Origin: Serratia marcescens
GTDB taxonomy: Bacteria; Pseudomonadota; Gammaproteobacteria; Enterobacterales; Enterobacteriaceae
DNA: 64,000 nt
Assembly: GCF_006715005.1 (NCBI RefSeq)
Contig: NZ_VFMJ01000001.1
Coordinates: 930,001 to 994,000, forward strand
Reading direction: 5' to 3'
The translations under genes were made by a program, and so were the position numbers. How positions within the stretch are numbered: the stretch's first letter is position 1; each line of letters begins with the position of its first letter. This document shows, piece after piece, positions 20,338 to 29,568 of this stretch. The notes under the pieces are model-generated. The model was not told the origin of the DNA. It worked only from the letters and a program-made list of their open reading frames with translations, and ran no database searches.

Positions 20338-21048
20338 TTATGGTTGGCTGGCGCGGTGCTTGCCGGGCAACAGGCGATTCAACCGTTCAATAATCCAGTC
20401 GCTGCATGGCGTCATCAGCACCCAACTGGCGCCAACCAGCACCACGGACAGCGAGCCGACGGCGATATCGGTAAACCAGTGGGCGCCAATCATCACGCGT
20501 GGCAATGAGAAGACCAGCGTAATCAGCAGGGCGATGGCGAAGGCGCCGCGGCCGAAATAGCGCAGCATAAAGCAGGAAAAAATAATCAGCATCATGCCGT
20601 GGTCGCCGGGGAAGCTGTCGCCGGAGGCGTCCTTGGTGGGGATGCCGGTCAATGCGCTGACGCGATTGATATTGTCGAAGGTCAGGGTTGGGCTCGGATG
20701 TTTCACCGGCAGCAGGTGACCAAACTGGTTCAGCACCACGGCGGTCAGCAGCATCACCACGCCGGTGATCACCAGGCGGCGTCGGCCGGCGGCGTCCTGC
20801 TTCAGGTAGAAGTACAGATACAGCAGACCCATGGCGAGCAGCGAAATGACATCAAACGCGCGGTTATTGGTGATGGCGACCAGATGCAAAAATGTCGGGT
20901 CGGTGGCCAGATGGCGATTAAAGAAGAAGAAGATCGCCGAATCCAGGGTAAACCAGCCGCCGTGATTGGCCGGCAAGAACCAGGACAGAAACAGCGCAAC
21001 GCCCAGTAAGTTAAAGAAGAGAATGAAGGGTAAATTGCGGCGTGTCAT
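20338..21048 (-). CDS. lpxT: Lipid A 1-diphosphate synthase (PAP2 family)
   Basis: This is a 236-residue inner-membrane PAP2 phosphatase-fold enzyme. The three motifs appear as KHPSPT, SGDSFPGDHG and RVMIGAHWFTDI, between about six membrane helices. LpxT (YeiU) transfers phosphate from undecaprenyl diphosphate to lipid A at the 1-position on the periplasmic face. The start at MTRRNLPF matches the family length (237 aa in E. coli). An upstream in-frame ATG would add 12 residues. Its place between mepS and yeiR is conserved. Confidence 0.9.
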   Translation of the reverse strand: MTRRNLPFILFFNLLGVALFLSWFLPANHGGWFTLDSAIFFFFNRHLATDPTFLHLVAITNNRAFDVISLLAMGLLYLYFYLKQDAAGRRRLVITGVVMLLTAVVLNQFGHLLPVKHPSPTLTFDNINRVSALTGIPTKDASGDSFPGDHGMMLIIFSCFMLRYFGRGAFAIALLITLVFSLPRVMIGAHWFTDIAVGSLSVVLVGASWVLMTPCSDWIIERLNRLLPGKHRASQP

Positions 21049-21127
21049 GACATAAACCTGTTGGAAAAATGAAAACGAAACCAAACCCGGCCGCCCTGCG
21101 GAAACCGGGGGGGCAACGGTACGGGGT

Positions 21128-22102
21128 TTAACTTAAACGAATCTTAAACAAGGCGGATTGCAGGGCGTTCCAGTCGGTATTTTCGCTGTGGATCAGTTCA
21201 ATCCGGCTATCGAGCGGCGCGAGCGGGCGGGTTTCGATGTTGAGATCCTGCCCCTGACGATTGATCAGCAATGTGCCTTCGGGGATGCGTACCACGCCTT
21301 TGGCGCGTTCGACCGGCGCCAGCCGCACCCACTCCATAAAGCCGACGGTGTCGAACTGGGTGTCGGCGTCAAAAATCCAGCCGCAGCTGGTGAAACCTTG
21401 TCCCTCGTTCAACGCTCGCCGCCAGCGGGCGTGCTCCGGCAATCGCAGCGCCGCCAGCCCCTGCGTTTTCGCCTGACCATGATGATGCTGCGCGTCCGGT
21501 AATTCTGCACGATTCGTGCGAGGAAGTGACAACAACGCGACATCCGCCTCGCCTTGCTCGATGGCGTAGCAGGGCCGCTGCAGCGGATCTTGTGCCCTCC
21601 AGGCTTCCAGCGCCAATCGATCTTCCGGCTGATAGGTATCGCTTTTGCTGGCCAGAATAACGTCGGCCGCGGCCAGCTGATCGCGGAAGTTTTCGTTGTC
21701 GCGGTAGCGGGGTTGGCTGAGCTGGCGGGCATCCAGCAGGCACAGCGTGGCCTGCAGATCGATCCAGCCGGCATAGCTCTCCTGGGTCAGCAGCGACAGG
21801 ATTTGCTTCGGGTGTCCGAGCCCGGTCGGCTCAATCAGCAGCCGATCCGGTTTGGCCTGCTGCAGCAGCATATTCAAGCCCACCTGCATCGGCAGGCCGT
21901 TGACGCAGCACATGCAGCCGCCGGGGATCTCTTTGAGCACCGCGCCGCTGTCCGCCAGCAGCGCGCCGTCGATGCCTATTTCGCCGAATTCATTGACCAA
22001 TACCGCCCAGCGTTCCTGTTCGGGCTTATGAGCCAGCAAATGGCGGATGGTGGTGGTTTTACCGCTGCCGAGAAAGCCGGTAATCAAATTGGTTTTGGTC
22101 AT
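21128..22102 (-). CDS. yeiR: Zinc-binding GTPase YeiR (COG0523 family)
   Basis: This is a 324-residue G3E-family GTPase. The P-loop GFLGSGKT is at 9-16, the conserved metal-binding CMCC at 63-66, and a histidine-rich HHHGQ stretch lies in the middle. Proteins of this group are thought to act as metal chaperones, and E. coli YeiR binds zinc. The order lpxT-yeiR-yeiQ is conserved. No clear Zur site was recognised in the AT-rich region upstream. Confidence 0.9.
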   Translation of the reverse strand: MTKTNLITGFLGSGKTTTIRHLLAHKPEQERWAVLVNEFGEIGIDGALLADSGAVLKEIPGGCMCCVNGLPMQVGLNMLLQQAKPDRLLIEPTGLGHPKQILSLLTQESYAGWIDLQATLCLLDARQLSQPRYRDNENFRDQLAAADVILASKSDTYQPEDRLALEAWRAQDPLQRPCYAIEQGEADVALLSLPRTNRAELPDAQHHHGQAKTQGLAALRLPEHARWRRALNEGQGFTSCGWIFDADTQFDTVGFMEWVRLAPVERAKGVVRIPEGTLLINRQGQDLNIETRPLAPLDSRIELIHSENTDWNALQSALFKIRLS

Positions 22103-22409
22103 TAATCATTCCTGGTGCAAAAATTAACTTGCTTAATAAATGAGTTAGGCTGCCGGGGCGGCGATTTAATTTGTGCTCTATCTCGCAAATTTTGCACGTC
22201 ACCCTGCGCTTTTCAACCGGTAAAATCCACCTTTCTTTGCAAGAAAATTCTTAGATAAAACCCTGTATTAGATGCGGTTAACTTTTGTTAGTAGCTTGTT
22301 TTTACATTGTTAATGACGCGATTAACGATCAAATCCTGTCCCTTTCCTTGCGATTATTCCTAACAAGATCCTCTATGGTTAAATTGGCTTAACTAAAAAT
22401 GAGGTTGCC
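22103..22409. other. AT-rich divergent region between yeiR and the fimbrial-type gene
   Basis: This 307-base segment is clearly richer in A and T than the flanking genes and holds no coding frame of note. It must contain the promoters for yeiR (leftward) and for the fimbrial-type gene (rightward). No specific operator was recognised. Confidence 0.35.
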
Positions 22410-22718
22410 ATGAATACCTTTCGGTTATTTTTGATCGTAGGAATGTTGTTTTCATGGACGGCAGTGAGTCATGCAGGAGTGGCCGGCGGGGTAATTCGCT
22501 TCGTCGGTTCTATCGTTGAAAGTCCTTGCACGGTCAAGATTGCAGATTCTAAGGCGAATACGCAATGTTACCGCAACGGCCAGCGTTATCAGGCCCAGCA
22601 AGCGTTGTCAGGTTTTGATGCTACACGCAAAGAACTTCCGCTAAATCTAGGCACAACCGAAATGAAGTGGGTAGACCAACAGAAAAAACTTGCTGTTATG
22701 ACGGTCGTTTATCGTTAA
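22410..22718 (+). CDS. Short type 1 fimbrial-type protein (orphan)
   Basis: This 102-residue exported protein has a signal peptide ending at about SHA (residue 22), then GGVIRFVGSIVESPC, the start of FimA-type pilins. The pilin disulfide pair would be C40 and C53. It is much shorter than a major pilin (about 170-180 aa), and no chaperone, usher or other subunit is nearby, so it cannot assemble a fimbria from this locus alone. It may be a periplasmic pilin-like protein that borrows another chaperone-usher system. Base composition is more AT-rich than in its neighbours. It is followed at once by a 30-bp palindrome. Confidence 0.75.
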   Translation: MNTFRLFLIVGMLFSWTAVSHAGVAGGVIRFVGSIVESPCTVKIADSKANTQCYRNGQRYQAQQALSGFDATRKELPLNLGTTEMKWVDQQKKLAVMTVVYR

Positions 22719-22727
22719 GTCGTTCCG

Positions 22728-22757
22728 CCATGCCGGCGTAACGTTACGCCGGCATGG
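22728..22757. terminator. Perfect 30-bp palindrome, probable shared terminator
   Basis: The arm CCATGCCGGCGTAAC is followed directly by its exact reverse complement, with no loop. It lies between the convergent fimbrial-type gene and yeiQ. The T-run after it is weak (TTATT). A cruciform or protein-binding role is an alternative to termination. Confidence 0.6.
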
Positions 22758-22780
22758 TTATTCTCACTCCTGCAGGCTCC

Positions 22781-24253
22781 TCACCGCATCACCCACTCCT
22801 TCACCGTTTCACGCGCCCCGCGATCGCGCAGCGACAAATAGGCTTGCGTCACCGTTTCTATAAACGCCGCATGCGCCGCCAGCGTTTCGCCGAACACCGA
22901 TTTCAGCGCCAACAGCGCCGTTACGCGCTGCCGATCGTCCGGCGTGGCGGCGATAGTCTGTTGCAGCACGTCTGCCAGCGGATCGCGAATGTCGATCGGC
23001 TGACCGGCGTCATCGACGCCGCCGACGTAACGCATCCAGCCCGCCACGCCCAGCGCCAGCCCGCTATAGTCGCCGCCGTGCCGCAGATGCCAGCGAACGG
23101 CGTCCAGCAGGCGCTGCGGCAGCTTCTGCGAGCCGTCCATGGCGATCTGCCAGGTGAGGTGTTGCAGCGCGGGGTTGCTGAAGCGTGCGATAAGCTGTGC
23201 GGCGTAGTCGGGCAGGCTGATGCCGGTGACGCTCAGCGTCGGGGCCTGTTCGTCCAGCATTAACCGCAGGGCGGCGCGGCGGTAGTGCTCATCCGCCATG
23301 CACTCGTTGATGTAACGGTAGCCGCCCAGGTAGCCGAGGTAAGCCAGGAATGAGTGGCTGCCGTTCAGCATGCGCAGCTTCATGTGTTCAAACGGCAGCA
23401 CATCGCTGACCAGTTGGACGCCGGCCTGCTCCCACGCTGGGCGTCCGGCGGCGAAGTTGTCTTCCACCACCCATTGGATGAAGGGCTCGCAGGCGATGGC
23501 GCATTCGTCGCGCACGCCGCCCAGCGCGGCGGCAATCTCATCCAGCGTGGCCGGCGTGGCGGCCGGCACGATGCGATCCACCATGGTGCAGGGGAAGGTG
23601 GCGGCGGTGGCGATCCAGTCGGCGAGCGCCGGATCCCGCACCTGCGCCAGATCGAGCACCGCCCGGCGCAGCACGTGGCCGTTCTCCGGAATATTATCGC
23701 AGGAGAGCAGGGAGAAGGCGGGCAGGCCGCGTTCGCGCCGCAGCCGCAGCGCTTCCACCAAAATGCCGGGCACGGTCTGCGGCTGGTGCGGCCACGCCAG
23801 ATCGGCGACGATCCCCGAATGCTGTCGATCCAGCCGTCCGCTGCCGGGCTCGATGCAATAGCCTTTTTCGGTGATGGTCATCGAGACGATCGCCACCTGC
23901 GGCTCGGCCAGTTTCTCCAGCACCGCGGCAATGCCTTCCAGCTTGCGATGCAGGCTTTCATGCACCGCACCGACCACGATGGCCTGATGGCCGTCTGCGC
24001 CTTTCTCCAGCACGCTGTACAGATGATCCTGCTGCCGTAGCGCCTCAAACAGCGGCACGCCGCCGGAAAGACTGATTTCGCAAATGCCCCAATCGCCGCC
24101 GTGGGCGTTCAGCACCCGATCGGTCAGCAGCGCCTGATGCGCGCGGTGAAACGCGCCGAAGCCAAGGTGCACGATGCGGCTGCGCAGGGCCCGGCGGTCA
24201 TAGTCCGGCTGCCGGACGGTGCTCGGCAGCGGGGTGTTGGCGATCGTTTTCAT
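22781..24253 (-). CDS. yeiQ: Mannitol dehydrogenase family oxidoreductase (fructuronate reductase, YeiQ/UxuB type)
   Basis: This 490-residue polyol dehydrogenase-family protein begins MKTIANTPLPST, with the nucleotide-binding stretch VHLGFGAFHRAHQ early and the active-site stretch KLRMLNGSHSFLAYLG later. Family members reduce D-fructuronate to D-mannonate with NADH. The ATG at 24253 has GGAGATGA upstream. The open frame extends 59 codons further but without conservation. Its position next to yeiR corresponds to E. coli yeiQ. Its divergent partner is uxuA, the next enzyme of hexuronate breakdown, so here it may serve as UxuB. Confidence 0.85.
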   Translation of the reverse strand: MKTIANTPLPSTVRQPDYDRRALRSRIVHLGFGAFHRAHQALLTDRVLNAHGGDWGICEISLSGGVPLFEALRQQDHLYSVLEKGADGHQAIVVGAVHESLHRKLEGIAAVLEKLAEPQVAIVSMTITEKGYCIEPGSGRLDRQHSGIVADLAWPHQPQTVPGILVEALRLRRERGLPAFSLLSCDNIPENGHVLRRAVLDLAQVRDPALADWIATAATFPCTMVDRIVPAATPATLDEIAAALGGVRDECAIACEPFIQWVVEDNFAAGRPAWEQAGVQLVSDVLPFEHMKLRMLNGSHSFLAYLGYLGGYRYINECMADEHYRRAALRLMLDEQAPTLSVTGISLPDYAAQLIARFSNPALQHLTWQIAMDGSQKLPQRLLDAVRWHLRHGGDYSGLALGVAGWMRYVGGVDDAGQPIDIRDPLADVLQQTIAATPDDRQRVTALLALKSVFGETLAAHAAFIETVTQAYLSLRDRGARETVKEWVMR

Positions 24254-24388
24254 CTCATCTCCAAAACGGGTAAGACAGCTGGCGGGCCACTTGCGCCAAG
24301 TTAGCAGACCAGTTTTCCGCCGCGCAGGCAGGGTGGCACCGGTGATAAAAAACTGCGACCAGTGTAAGGATGTCGGCCAGCCAAAGGA

Positions 24389-24435
24389 ATTGGTCAGTCC
24401 AAAATAAGCCAGAATCGTGAAGTGGATCAACCAAT
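24389..24435. promoter_or_regulatory. Paired operator-like repeats between yeiQ and uxuA
   Basis: ATTGGTCAGTCCA at 24389-24401 recurs in inverted orientation as ATTGGTTGATCCA (24423-24435, minus strand), giving the common pattern ATTGGT-N3-TCCA. It resembles GntR-type UxuR/ExuR operators (TTGG..CCAA). A further weak palindrome, CTGGTATAACAG, lies at 24502-24513, nearer to uxuA. Regulation by a UxuR-like repressor is inferred. Confidence 0.5.
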
Positions 24436-24546
24436 GAGGGGTTCGGTTTTGACAGCGCAGGGCGAAAGAGTACCTTAAAGATAACTGACATCTAAATTAA
24501 ACTGGTATAACAGCATCGCGGTGCGAGACAGGCATAAGGACAAAAC

Positions 24547-25737
24547 ATGGAACAAACATGGCGTTGGTATGGCCCGAACGATCCGGTTTCTTTGGATGAT
24601 GTGCGTCAGGCTGGGGCGACCGGAGTCGTGACGGCGCTGCATCATATCGCGAACGGCGAAGTCTGGCCGATCGACGAAATCCGCGCGCGGCAGGCGCTAT
24701 TGGCGGAAAAGGGGCTGGTGTGGTCGGTGGTGGAGAGCGTGCCGGTGCATGAGGAGATCAAAACCCACAGCGGGGACTGGCAGCGGCATATCGCCCATTA
24801 CCAGCAGACGCTGCGCAACCTGGCGGCCTGCGGCATCGATACCGTCTGCTACAACTTCATGCCGATCCTCGACTGGACGCGTACCGATCTGACCTATTTG
24901 CTGCCGGACGGCGCCAAGGCGCTGCGTTTCGATCAGATCGCCTTCGCCGCGTTCGAGCTGCATATCCTGCAGCGCGCCGGCGCTGAGGCGGACTATACGC
25001 CGCAAGAGCGCAGCCAGGCGGCGGCCTATTTCGCCGCCATGAGCGAGGAGGAGAAGGCCACGCTGACCGGCAATATCATCGCCGGGCTGCCGGGAGCGGA
25101 AGAGGGCTACACGCTGGAGCAGTTCCGCCGCCGCTTGGCGGAATATGACGGCATCGATAAGGCGCAACTGCGCGAAAACATGGCGGTCTTTCTGCGTGCC
25201 ATCGTGCCGGTGGCGGAAGAGGCCGGCATCCGGCTGGCGGTGCACCCGGACGATCCGCCGCGGCCGATCCTCGGCCTGCCGCGCATCGTCTCCACGATTG
25301 AAGACATGCAGTGGCTGAAGCAGACCGTCGACAGCATTTATAACGGTTTCACCCTGTGCACCGGTTCATACGGCGTGCGCGCCGACAACGATCTGGTGCG
25401 GATGATTGAAACCTTCGGCGATCGCATTCACTTTACCCACCTGCGCGCCACCTGCCGCGAGGAGAACCCGAAAAGCTTCCACGAGGGGGCGCACCTGCAG
25501 GGCGATGTGGACATGGTGGCGGTGATCGAAGCGATCCTGACCGAAGAGCTGCGTCGGCAGCGGGCCGGCGATCGGCGGCCGATCCCGATGCGCCCCGATC
25601 ATGGGCATCAGATGCTGGACGACTTGAAAAAGAAAACCAATCCGGGCTATTCGGCCATCGGGCGGTTGAAAGGGCTGGCGGAGTTGCGCGGCGTCGAGCT
25701 GGCGCTCAAGCGGCGCTTTTTCCCGGCGTTGCCGTAG
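24547..25737 (+). CDS. uxuA: D-mannonate dehydratase
   Basis: This 396-residue protein (394 in E. coli) starts [12 protein letters not shown] and carries the family stretches [14 protein letters not shown] and [18 protein letters not shown]. It dehydrates D-mannonate to 2-keto-3-deoxygluconate in glucuronate catabolism. It is divergent from yeiQ and shares a control region with it. No uxuR or uxaC is present in the window. Confidence 0.93.
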   Translation: MEQTWRWYGPNDPVSLDDVRQAGATGVVTALHHIANGEVWPIDEIRARQALLAEKGLVWSVVESVPVHEEIKTHSGDWQRHIAHYQQTLRNLAACGIDTVCYNFMPILDWTRTDLTYLLPDGAKALRFDQIAFAAFELHILQRAGAEADYTPQERSQAAAYFAAMSEEEKATLTGNIIAGLPGAEEGYTLEQFRRRLAEYDGIDKAQLRENMAVFLRAIVPVAEEAGIRLAVHPDDPPRPILGLPRIVSTIEDMQWLKQTVDSIYNGFTLCTGSYGVRADNDLVRMIETFGDRIHFTHLRATCREENPKSFHEGAHLQGDVDMVAVIEAILTEELRRQRAGDRRPIPMRPDHGHQMLDDLKKKTNPGYSAIGRLKGLAELRGVELALKRRFFPALP

Positions 25738-25747
25738 CGGAAAATGA

Positions 25748-25772
25748 AACGGGGCCGAGCATCGGCCCCGTT
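25748..25772. terminator. Shared terminator of uxuA and yeiP
   Basis: AACGGGGCCG and its reverse complement pair across an AGCAT loop, between convergent genes. There is no strong T-run. Confidence 0.6.
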
Positions 25773-25780
25773 GGCGTCGA

Positions 25781-26353
25781 CTAGTCGGCGCGGCTCATGT
25801 AGCGGCGTTCGGCGATATGAATGCGAATTTTTTCGCCGGCGCTGAGGTATTCCGGCACGTGGATCACCAGACCGGTCGCCATGGTGGCCGGTTTGTTGCG
25901 GGCGCTGGCGGAGGCGCCTTTGATGCCCGGCGCGGTCTCGACGATTTCCATATCTACGGTCTGCGGCAGCTCCAGCGCCAGCACCTGACCATCCAGCGTC
26001 AGCACCTGCATGCCCGGCAGGCCGCCTTCCGGAATGAACAGCAGCTCGTCTTCGATCTGGTCTTTCTTGAAGATGTACGGCGTGTAATCCTCGTCATCCA
26101 TGAACACGTATTCTTCGCCGTCGATATAGGAGAAGTTCACCTTGCGGCGCGACAGGGAAATGGTGTCCAGGATATCGTCGCCCTTGAAGCGTTCTTCCAC
26201 TTTCAGGCCGGTGCGCACGTCGGAGAAGCGCATTTTGTACAGGGTGCTGGCGCCGCGGGCGCTCGGGCTCTGCACGTCGATATCTTTTACCAGCAGCAGC
26301 TTGCCGTTGTAGCTGATCGCCATGCCGCGCTTAATTTCGTTAGCTCTTGCCAT
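25781..26353 (-). CDS. yeiP: Elongation factor P-like protein YeiP
   Basis: This 190-residue protein has the three-domain EF-P fold: an N-terminal KOW-like domain ([20 protein letters not shown]) followed by two OB domains, ending [12 protein letters not shown]. It is the YeiP paralogue, which has no EpmA-type modification site equivalent to EF-P K34. It is thought to help ribosomes with particular stalling sequences, but this is less well defined than for EF-P. Confidence 0.92.
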   Translation of the reverse strand: MARANEIKRGMAISYNGKLLLVKDIDVQSPSARGASTLYKMRFSDVRTGLKVEERFKGDDILDTISLSRRKVNFSYIDGEEYVFMDDEDYTPYIFKKDQIEDELLFIPEGGLPGMQVLTLDGQVLALELPQTVDMEIVETAPGIKGASASARNKPATMATGLVIHVPEYLSAGEKIRIHIAERRYMSRAD

Positions 26354-26451
26354 TTCAATTCATCCGCAATGAAGAGTATTAGAGAAGTTGCGACAAGGTA
26401 CTCGCGCCGCCGATTTCAGGCAATAGCCCGGCGTAAAAACAGTGCGGGAAA

Positions 26452-26471
26452 GGGAGAGCAGGCGCTCTCCC
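26452..26471 (-). terminator. Possible mtr terminator
   Basis: GGGAGAGC/GCTCTCCC forms an 8-bp stem with a 4-base loop just beyond the mtr stop. On the minus strand it is followed by a short T-rich TTTC. Confidence 0.5.
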
Positions 26472-26479
26472 TTCGCGGA

Positions 26480-27724
26480 TTAGTGGAAGACCGGCAGCAG
26501 ACCGAACAGCGACAGGATATGTGCGGCGGCGTTGATCAAGCCGAACAGGATGACGAACAGGATCACGCCGTTGCCGCCCGGTGCGCGGTAACCCGCCTGC
26601 GGATAGCGGCGGCGGCTGGCGCGCGCCATCAGCGCCGGCACGATCACTGCCCAAATGGTGGCCGCCAGCCCGGCGAAGCCGATGGCGTACAGGAAACCGT
26701 TCGGGAACAGCAGCGCGGCCAGGGTCGGCGGCACAAAGGTCACCAGCGCGGTCTTGCTGCGCCCGACGGCGTCGTCCTTGAACTTGCAGAAGTCCGCCAG
26801 GTAGTCGAACAGGCCCAGCGACACGCCGAGGAACGAGCTGGCCAGCGCCATATAGGAGAAGGCGTTCAGCAGTTGGCTGACGGTCTGGCTGCTGGAGACG
26901 TTGCCCATTTGCTTGAGCAGGCTGCCGATATTGCCGCCTTCGGCGATCACCTGCTTAAAGGCGTCGCGCGCGATATTGCCCTGAATCACATACTGCCACA
27001 GGATGTAGATAGCCAATGCCAGCAGGGTGCCGTACACCAGGCTGCGCACCACGGAGCTGCTGTCCTTGTGGTAGTACTTCACCAGCCCGGGAATGTTGCC
27101 GTGGTAGCCGAACGAGGTCAGCAGGTAAGGCAGCGCCGCCAGGGCGTAAGGCAGATAGCTGGCCTGGTCATCGCCGGTGTTGAACAGCACCGCGGGCTGC
27201 ACGTGGGTGAACATGTCGCCCACGGACATCACGAAGGTGATCACCATGCCGCCGATCAGAATGGTGCTCAGGCGGTCGACCGCGCGGGTGGAGAGCCAGA
27301 CGATAAACGCCACGACCAGTGCGAATACCAGGCCGGCGGTGGTCTGGCCGACGCCGACGATGCCCTCCAGCGTATGCGCGATAATCGAGCCGCCGGCGGA
27401 GATATAGGCGTAGGTCAGGATGTAGAGTACGAACGCCACCGACAGGCCGTTCACGGCGTTCCAGCCCTTACCCAGCAGATCTTTGACCATGGTGTTGAAG
27501 CTGGCGCCGCTCGGGTAGTGCAGCGTGGCTTCGAGGATCATCAAGCCAGAAAGCAACATGCAGGCCCAGGTATACACCAGCAGCGCGACGGAGCCGCTGA
27601 ACCAGACACCGGAAGTGACGATCGGAATGGAAAACATGCCGGCGCCAACGGCGGTTCCGGCAATGATCATCGCGCCGCCGAGGACGGAAGGGCGGGCCAG
27701 CTTCTGGATGGTGTCCGTAGACAT
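26480..27724 (-). CDS. mtr: Tryptophan permease (Mtr type)
   Basis: This is a 414-residue hydroxy/aromatic amino acid permease (HAAAP family) with about 11 membrane helices. Stretches such as KDLLGKGWNAVNG, YILTYAYIS, SFGYHGNIPGLVKYY and FPNGFLYAIGFAGLAATIWA match E. coli Mtr more closely than TnaB or TyrP as I recall them. It imports tryptophan by proton symport. The upstream TrpR-type operator supports the assignment independently. It lies upstream of yeiP on the same strand, separated by 126 bases. Confidence 0.85.
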   Translation of the reverse strand: MSTDTIQKLARPSVLGGAMIIAGTAVGAGMFSIPIVTSGVWFSGSVALLVYTWACMLLSGLMILEATLHYPSGASFNTMVKDLLGKGWNAVNGLSVAFVLYILTYAYISAGGSIIAHTLEGIVGVGQTTAGLVFALVVAFIVWLSTRAVDRLSTILIGGMVITFVMSVGDMFTHVQPAVLFNTGDDQASYLPYALAALPYLLTSFGYHGNIPGLVKYYHKDSSSVVRSLVYGTLLALAIYILWQYVIQGNIARDAFKQVIAEGGNIGSLLKQMGNVSSSQTVSQLLNAFSYMALASSFLGVSLGLFDYLADFCKFKDDAVGRSKTALVTFVPPTLAALLFPNGFLYAIGFAGLAATIWAVIVPALMARASRRRYPQAGYRAPGGNGVILFVILFGLINAAAHILSLFGLLPVFH

Positions 27725-27751
27725 GCGTGCTCCTGATGGAAGAGGTTCTTT

Positions 27752-27771
27752 TGTACTAGCTCAATGGTACA
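27752..27771 (-). promoter_or_regulatory. TrpR-type operator at the mtr promoter
   Basis: The interrupted palindrome TGTACTAGCTCAATGGTACA resembles TrpR operators (GTACTAG..CTAGTAC). On the minus strand a promoter TTTACA - 17 bases - TACCAT occupies 27792-27764, so the operator covers the -10 element. Repression of mtr by tryptophan-bound TrpR is inferred. Confidence 0.7.
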
Positions 27772-27986
27772 TGGGTGTATGGCGCATGTAAAGTGGGGTA
27801 ATTGCACGTTTCACGCATTTTCGCGTTTAAATAAAGGTTTATTGAGCGTTTATTCGCCATGGATGAGCCGGCCGGCGCAGGGCGATGAGTGTAAAGATCG
27901 CCGGGGCGCAGGGATTCTGCTGGCGGCCACCGCGCGCGGCTGCTATTGTCGCGCTTCTTTTCCCCAGCCCACCAGGAGTAGCGCTG

Positions 27987-28241
27987 ATGGACTGTCGCAG
28001 CGACTGCGGCGCCTGCTGTATCGCGCCGTCAATATCCAGCCCGATCCCCGGCATGCCGAACGGCAAGCCCGCCAATACCCGCTGCATTCATCTGGATGAA
28101 CAACTGCGCTGCGGCCTGTTTCATTCGCCGCTGCGGCCGAAAGTGTGCGGCAGCCTGCAGCCGAGCCGCGATATGTGCCACGATCACCGCGATCAGGCGC
28201 TGATCTACCTCGCCAGACTGGAAGCGGACACCGCGCCCTAA
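27987..28241 (+). CDS. yeiW: Cysteine-rich UPF0153 protein YeiW
   Basis: This 84-residue protein starts [15 protein letters not shown], has eight cysteines in all and contains [12 protein letters not shown]. It belongs to the YkgJ/YeiW family of putative zinc- or iron-chelating proteins. An upstream in-frame ATG at 27885 would add 34 unconserved residues. Its stop codon overlaps the stop of convergent setB by two bases. The position between yeiP and setB matches E. coli. Function is unknown. Confidence 0.87.
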   Translation: MDCRSDCGACCIAPSISSPIPGMPNGKPANTRCIHLDEQLRCGLFHSPLRPKVCGSLQPSRDMCHDHRDQALIYLARLEADTAP

Positions 28242-29413
28242 ACTTCCCTCAGCTTCCACAGACACAGCGTCGCACCTGCCGCCATCGCCAGCGCGGCGTA
28301 AAATACCGCATGGTAGTTCCAGATTTCCGCCACCGCACCGGCGATGGCGCCGGCGATGACCCAGCCGACCCGAATGGTGTTGGTGAACAGCGTGGTGGCC
28401 GTGCCGGCCTGGCCGGGCATCAAATCCTGGAAGTAGAGCATGCCGATCCCCGCCAGCACGCCGATAAACGCCGCATTCAGCAGCTGCAGGGCGATGAGTT
28501 GGCCACTGCCGGTGATAAACAGCAGGCCGCAATAGAACAACGCGCCGGCGACGGCGGCGCCGCGCATCAAGCAACGCTTGCCGCAGCGTTTCGCCACCAG
28601 ACCGGCGATCAGCATGATCGGGATTTCCAGCCCGGCGGCGGTGCCCATCAGCACGCCGACCAGCCGCTCCGGCAGCCGCAGTTCGTGCACCATATACAGC
28701 GGCATATTGATCAGGTACATACTGTTGGCGGTCCACATCAAGGTGCTGGCGCCAAACAGCAGCAGCGCATCACGGCGATGCTGGCGCGGTGCGGCCAGGG
28801 GCGCACTCGCTGCCGCGGTTTTCGGCATGGAAGGCAGCCGTTTCCACACCAGCAGGCCGCACAGCACAAAGGCCGCCGCGCCCGCCAGGTACATGGCCTT
28901 GAAGCCGAAGCCCAGCGCCAGCGCGAAGGCGATCGGCGGGCCAATGACCCAGGCGAGCGAGACCTGGGCGCGCATGATGGAGGTGAACATGACCGCCTCG
29001 CGGCCGGTGCGATCGGCGTGTTCGCGCGCCAGAGCGAACATTTGCGGGTTAGCGGTGGAACCGAAGCTGGTGAGCAGTACGCCGACGAGCAGCAGCAGGT
29101 AATAGTTGCGGCTCCAGGCGAACAGCGTGAACCCCAGCGCCCCCAGCATACAGCAGAGGAAGATCAGTGATTTGCGGTCGCCTTTTTTATCCGAGCGGCC
29201 GGCGAGAAACTGGCTGACCAGAATGCCGATCACCGCGCTGCCGGTAAAGAACAGCCCAACCAGCGCCGGCCGCACCTTGACTTCGGTTTCCAAAAACAGG
29301 CTCAGCGTCGGGGTTTGCAACGCACCGGCGATGCCGGTCAGGAACGCCACCGCCAAAAAGGCCAGCGAAGTGAGATCGGGCGTGCGTCGCGTTACTGCGG
29401 ATGAAGTCGGCAT
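28238..29413 (-). CDS. setB: Sugar efflux transporter SetB (MFS)
   Basis: This 391-residue major facilitator has 12 helices. [20 protein letters not shown] and [20 protein letters not shown] fit the SetA/SetB/SetC sugar efflux family, which exports lactose, glucose and related compounds. The symbol setB is chosen from its place beside yeiW and near the fru operon, as in E. coli. Confidence 0.85.
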   Translation of the reverse strand: MPTSSAVTRRTPDLTSLAFLAVAFLTGIAGALQTPTLSLFLETEVKVRPALVGLFFTGSAVIGILVSQFLAGRSDKKGDRKSLIFLCCMLGALGFTLFAWSRNYYLLLLVGVLLTSFGSTANPQMFALAREHADRTGREAVMFTSIMRAQVSLAWVIGPPIAFALALGFGFKAMYLAGAAAFVLCGLLVWKRLPSMPKTAAASAPLAAPRQHRRDALLLFGASTLMWTANSMYLINMPLYMVHELRLPERLVGVLMGTAAGLEIPIMLIAGLVAKRCGKRCLMRGAAVAGALFYCGLLFITGSGQLIALQLLNAAFIGVLAGIGMLYFQDLMPGQAGTATTLFTNTIRVGWVIAGAIAGAVAEIWNYHAVFYAALAMAAGATLCLWKLREV

Positions 29414-29528
29414 GGCGGTTGAGAATTCGTCGAAAAAGGGAGGTCGCGCGCATCATACGCCCGTTGAAAAGAAACGCAAACCGCTATCCATTGGCGCAGG
29501 GTAAGCGAATATGTCGCGCGGCGACGTG

Positions 29529-29552
29529 AAAAAAGGGGCGCGTTGCGCCCCC
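29529..29552 (-). terminator. torA terminator
   Basis: On the minus strand GGGGCGC-AAC-GCGCCCC is followed by six T, 17 bases past the torA stop. Confidence 0.85.
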
Positions 29553-29568
29553 CTTGCTTGCCGGTAAA

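Noticed and set aside
20242..20508. Plus-strand frame overlapping the lpxT end
   Set aside because: It is mostly antisense to lpxT and shows no recognisable protein features.
24254..24430. 59-codon N-terminal extension of the yeiQ frame
   Set aside because: The extension lies over the operator repeats and lacks family conservation. GGAG directly before the ATG at 24253 marks the start.
25817..27736. Plus-strand frame of 639 codons across yeiP and mtr
   Set aside because: It spans two conserved minus-strand genes and their gap, with biased His/Gln/Ala composition.
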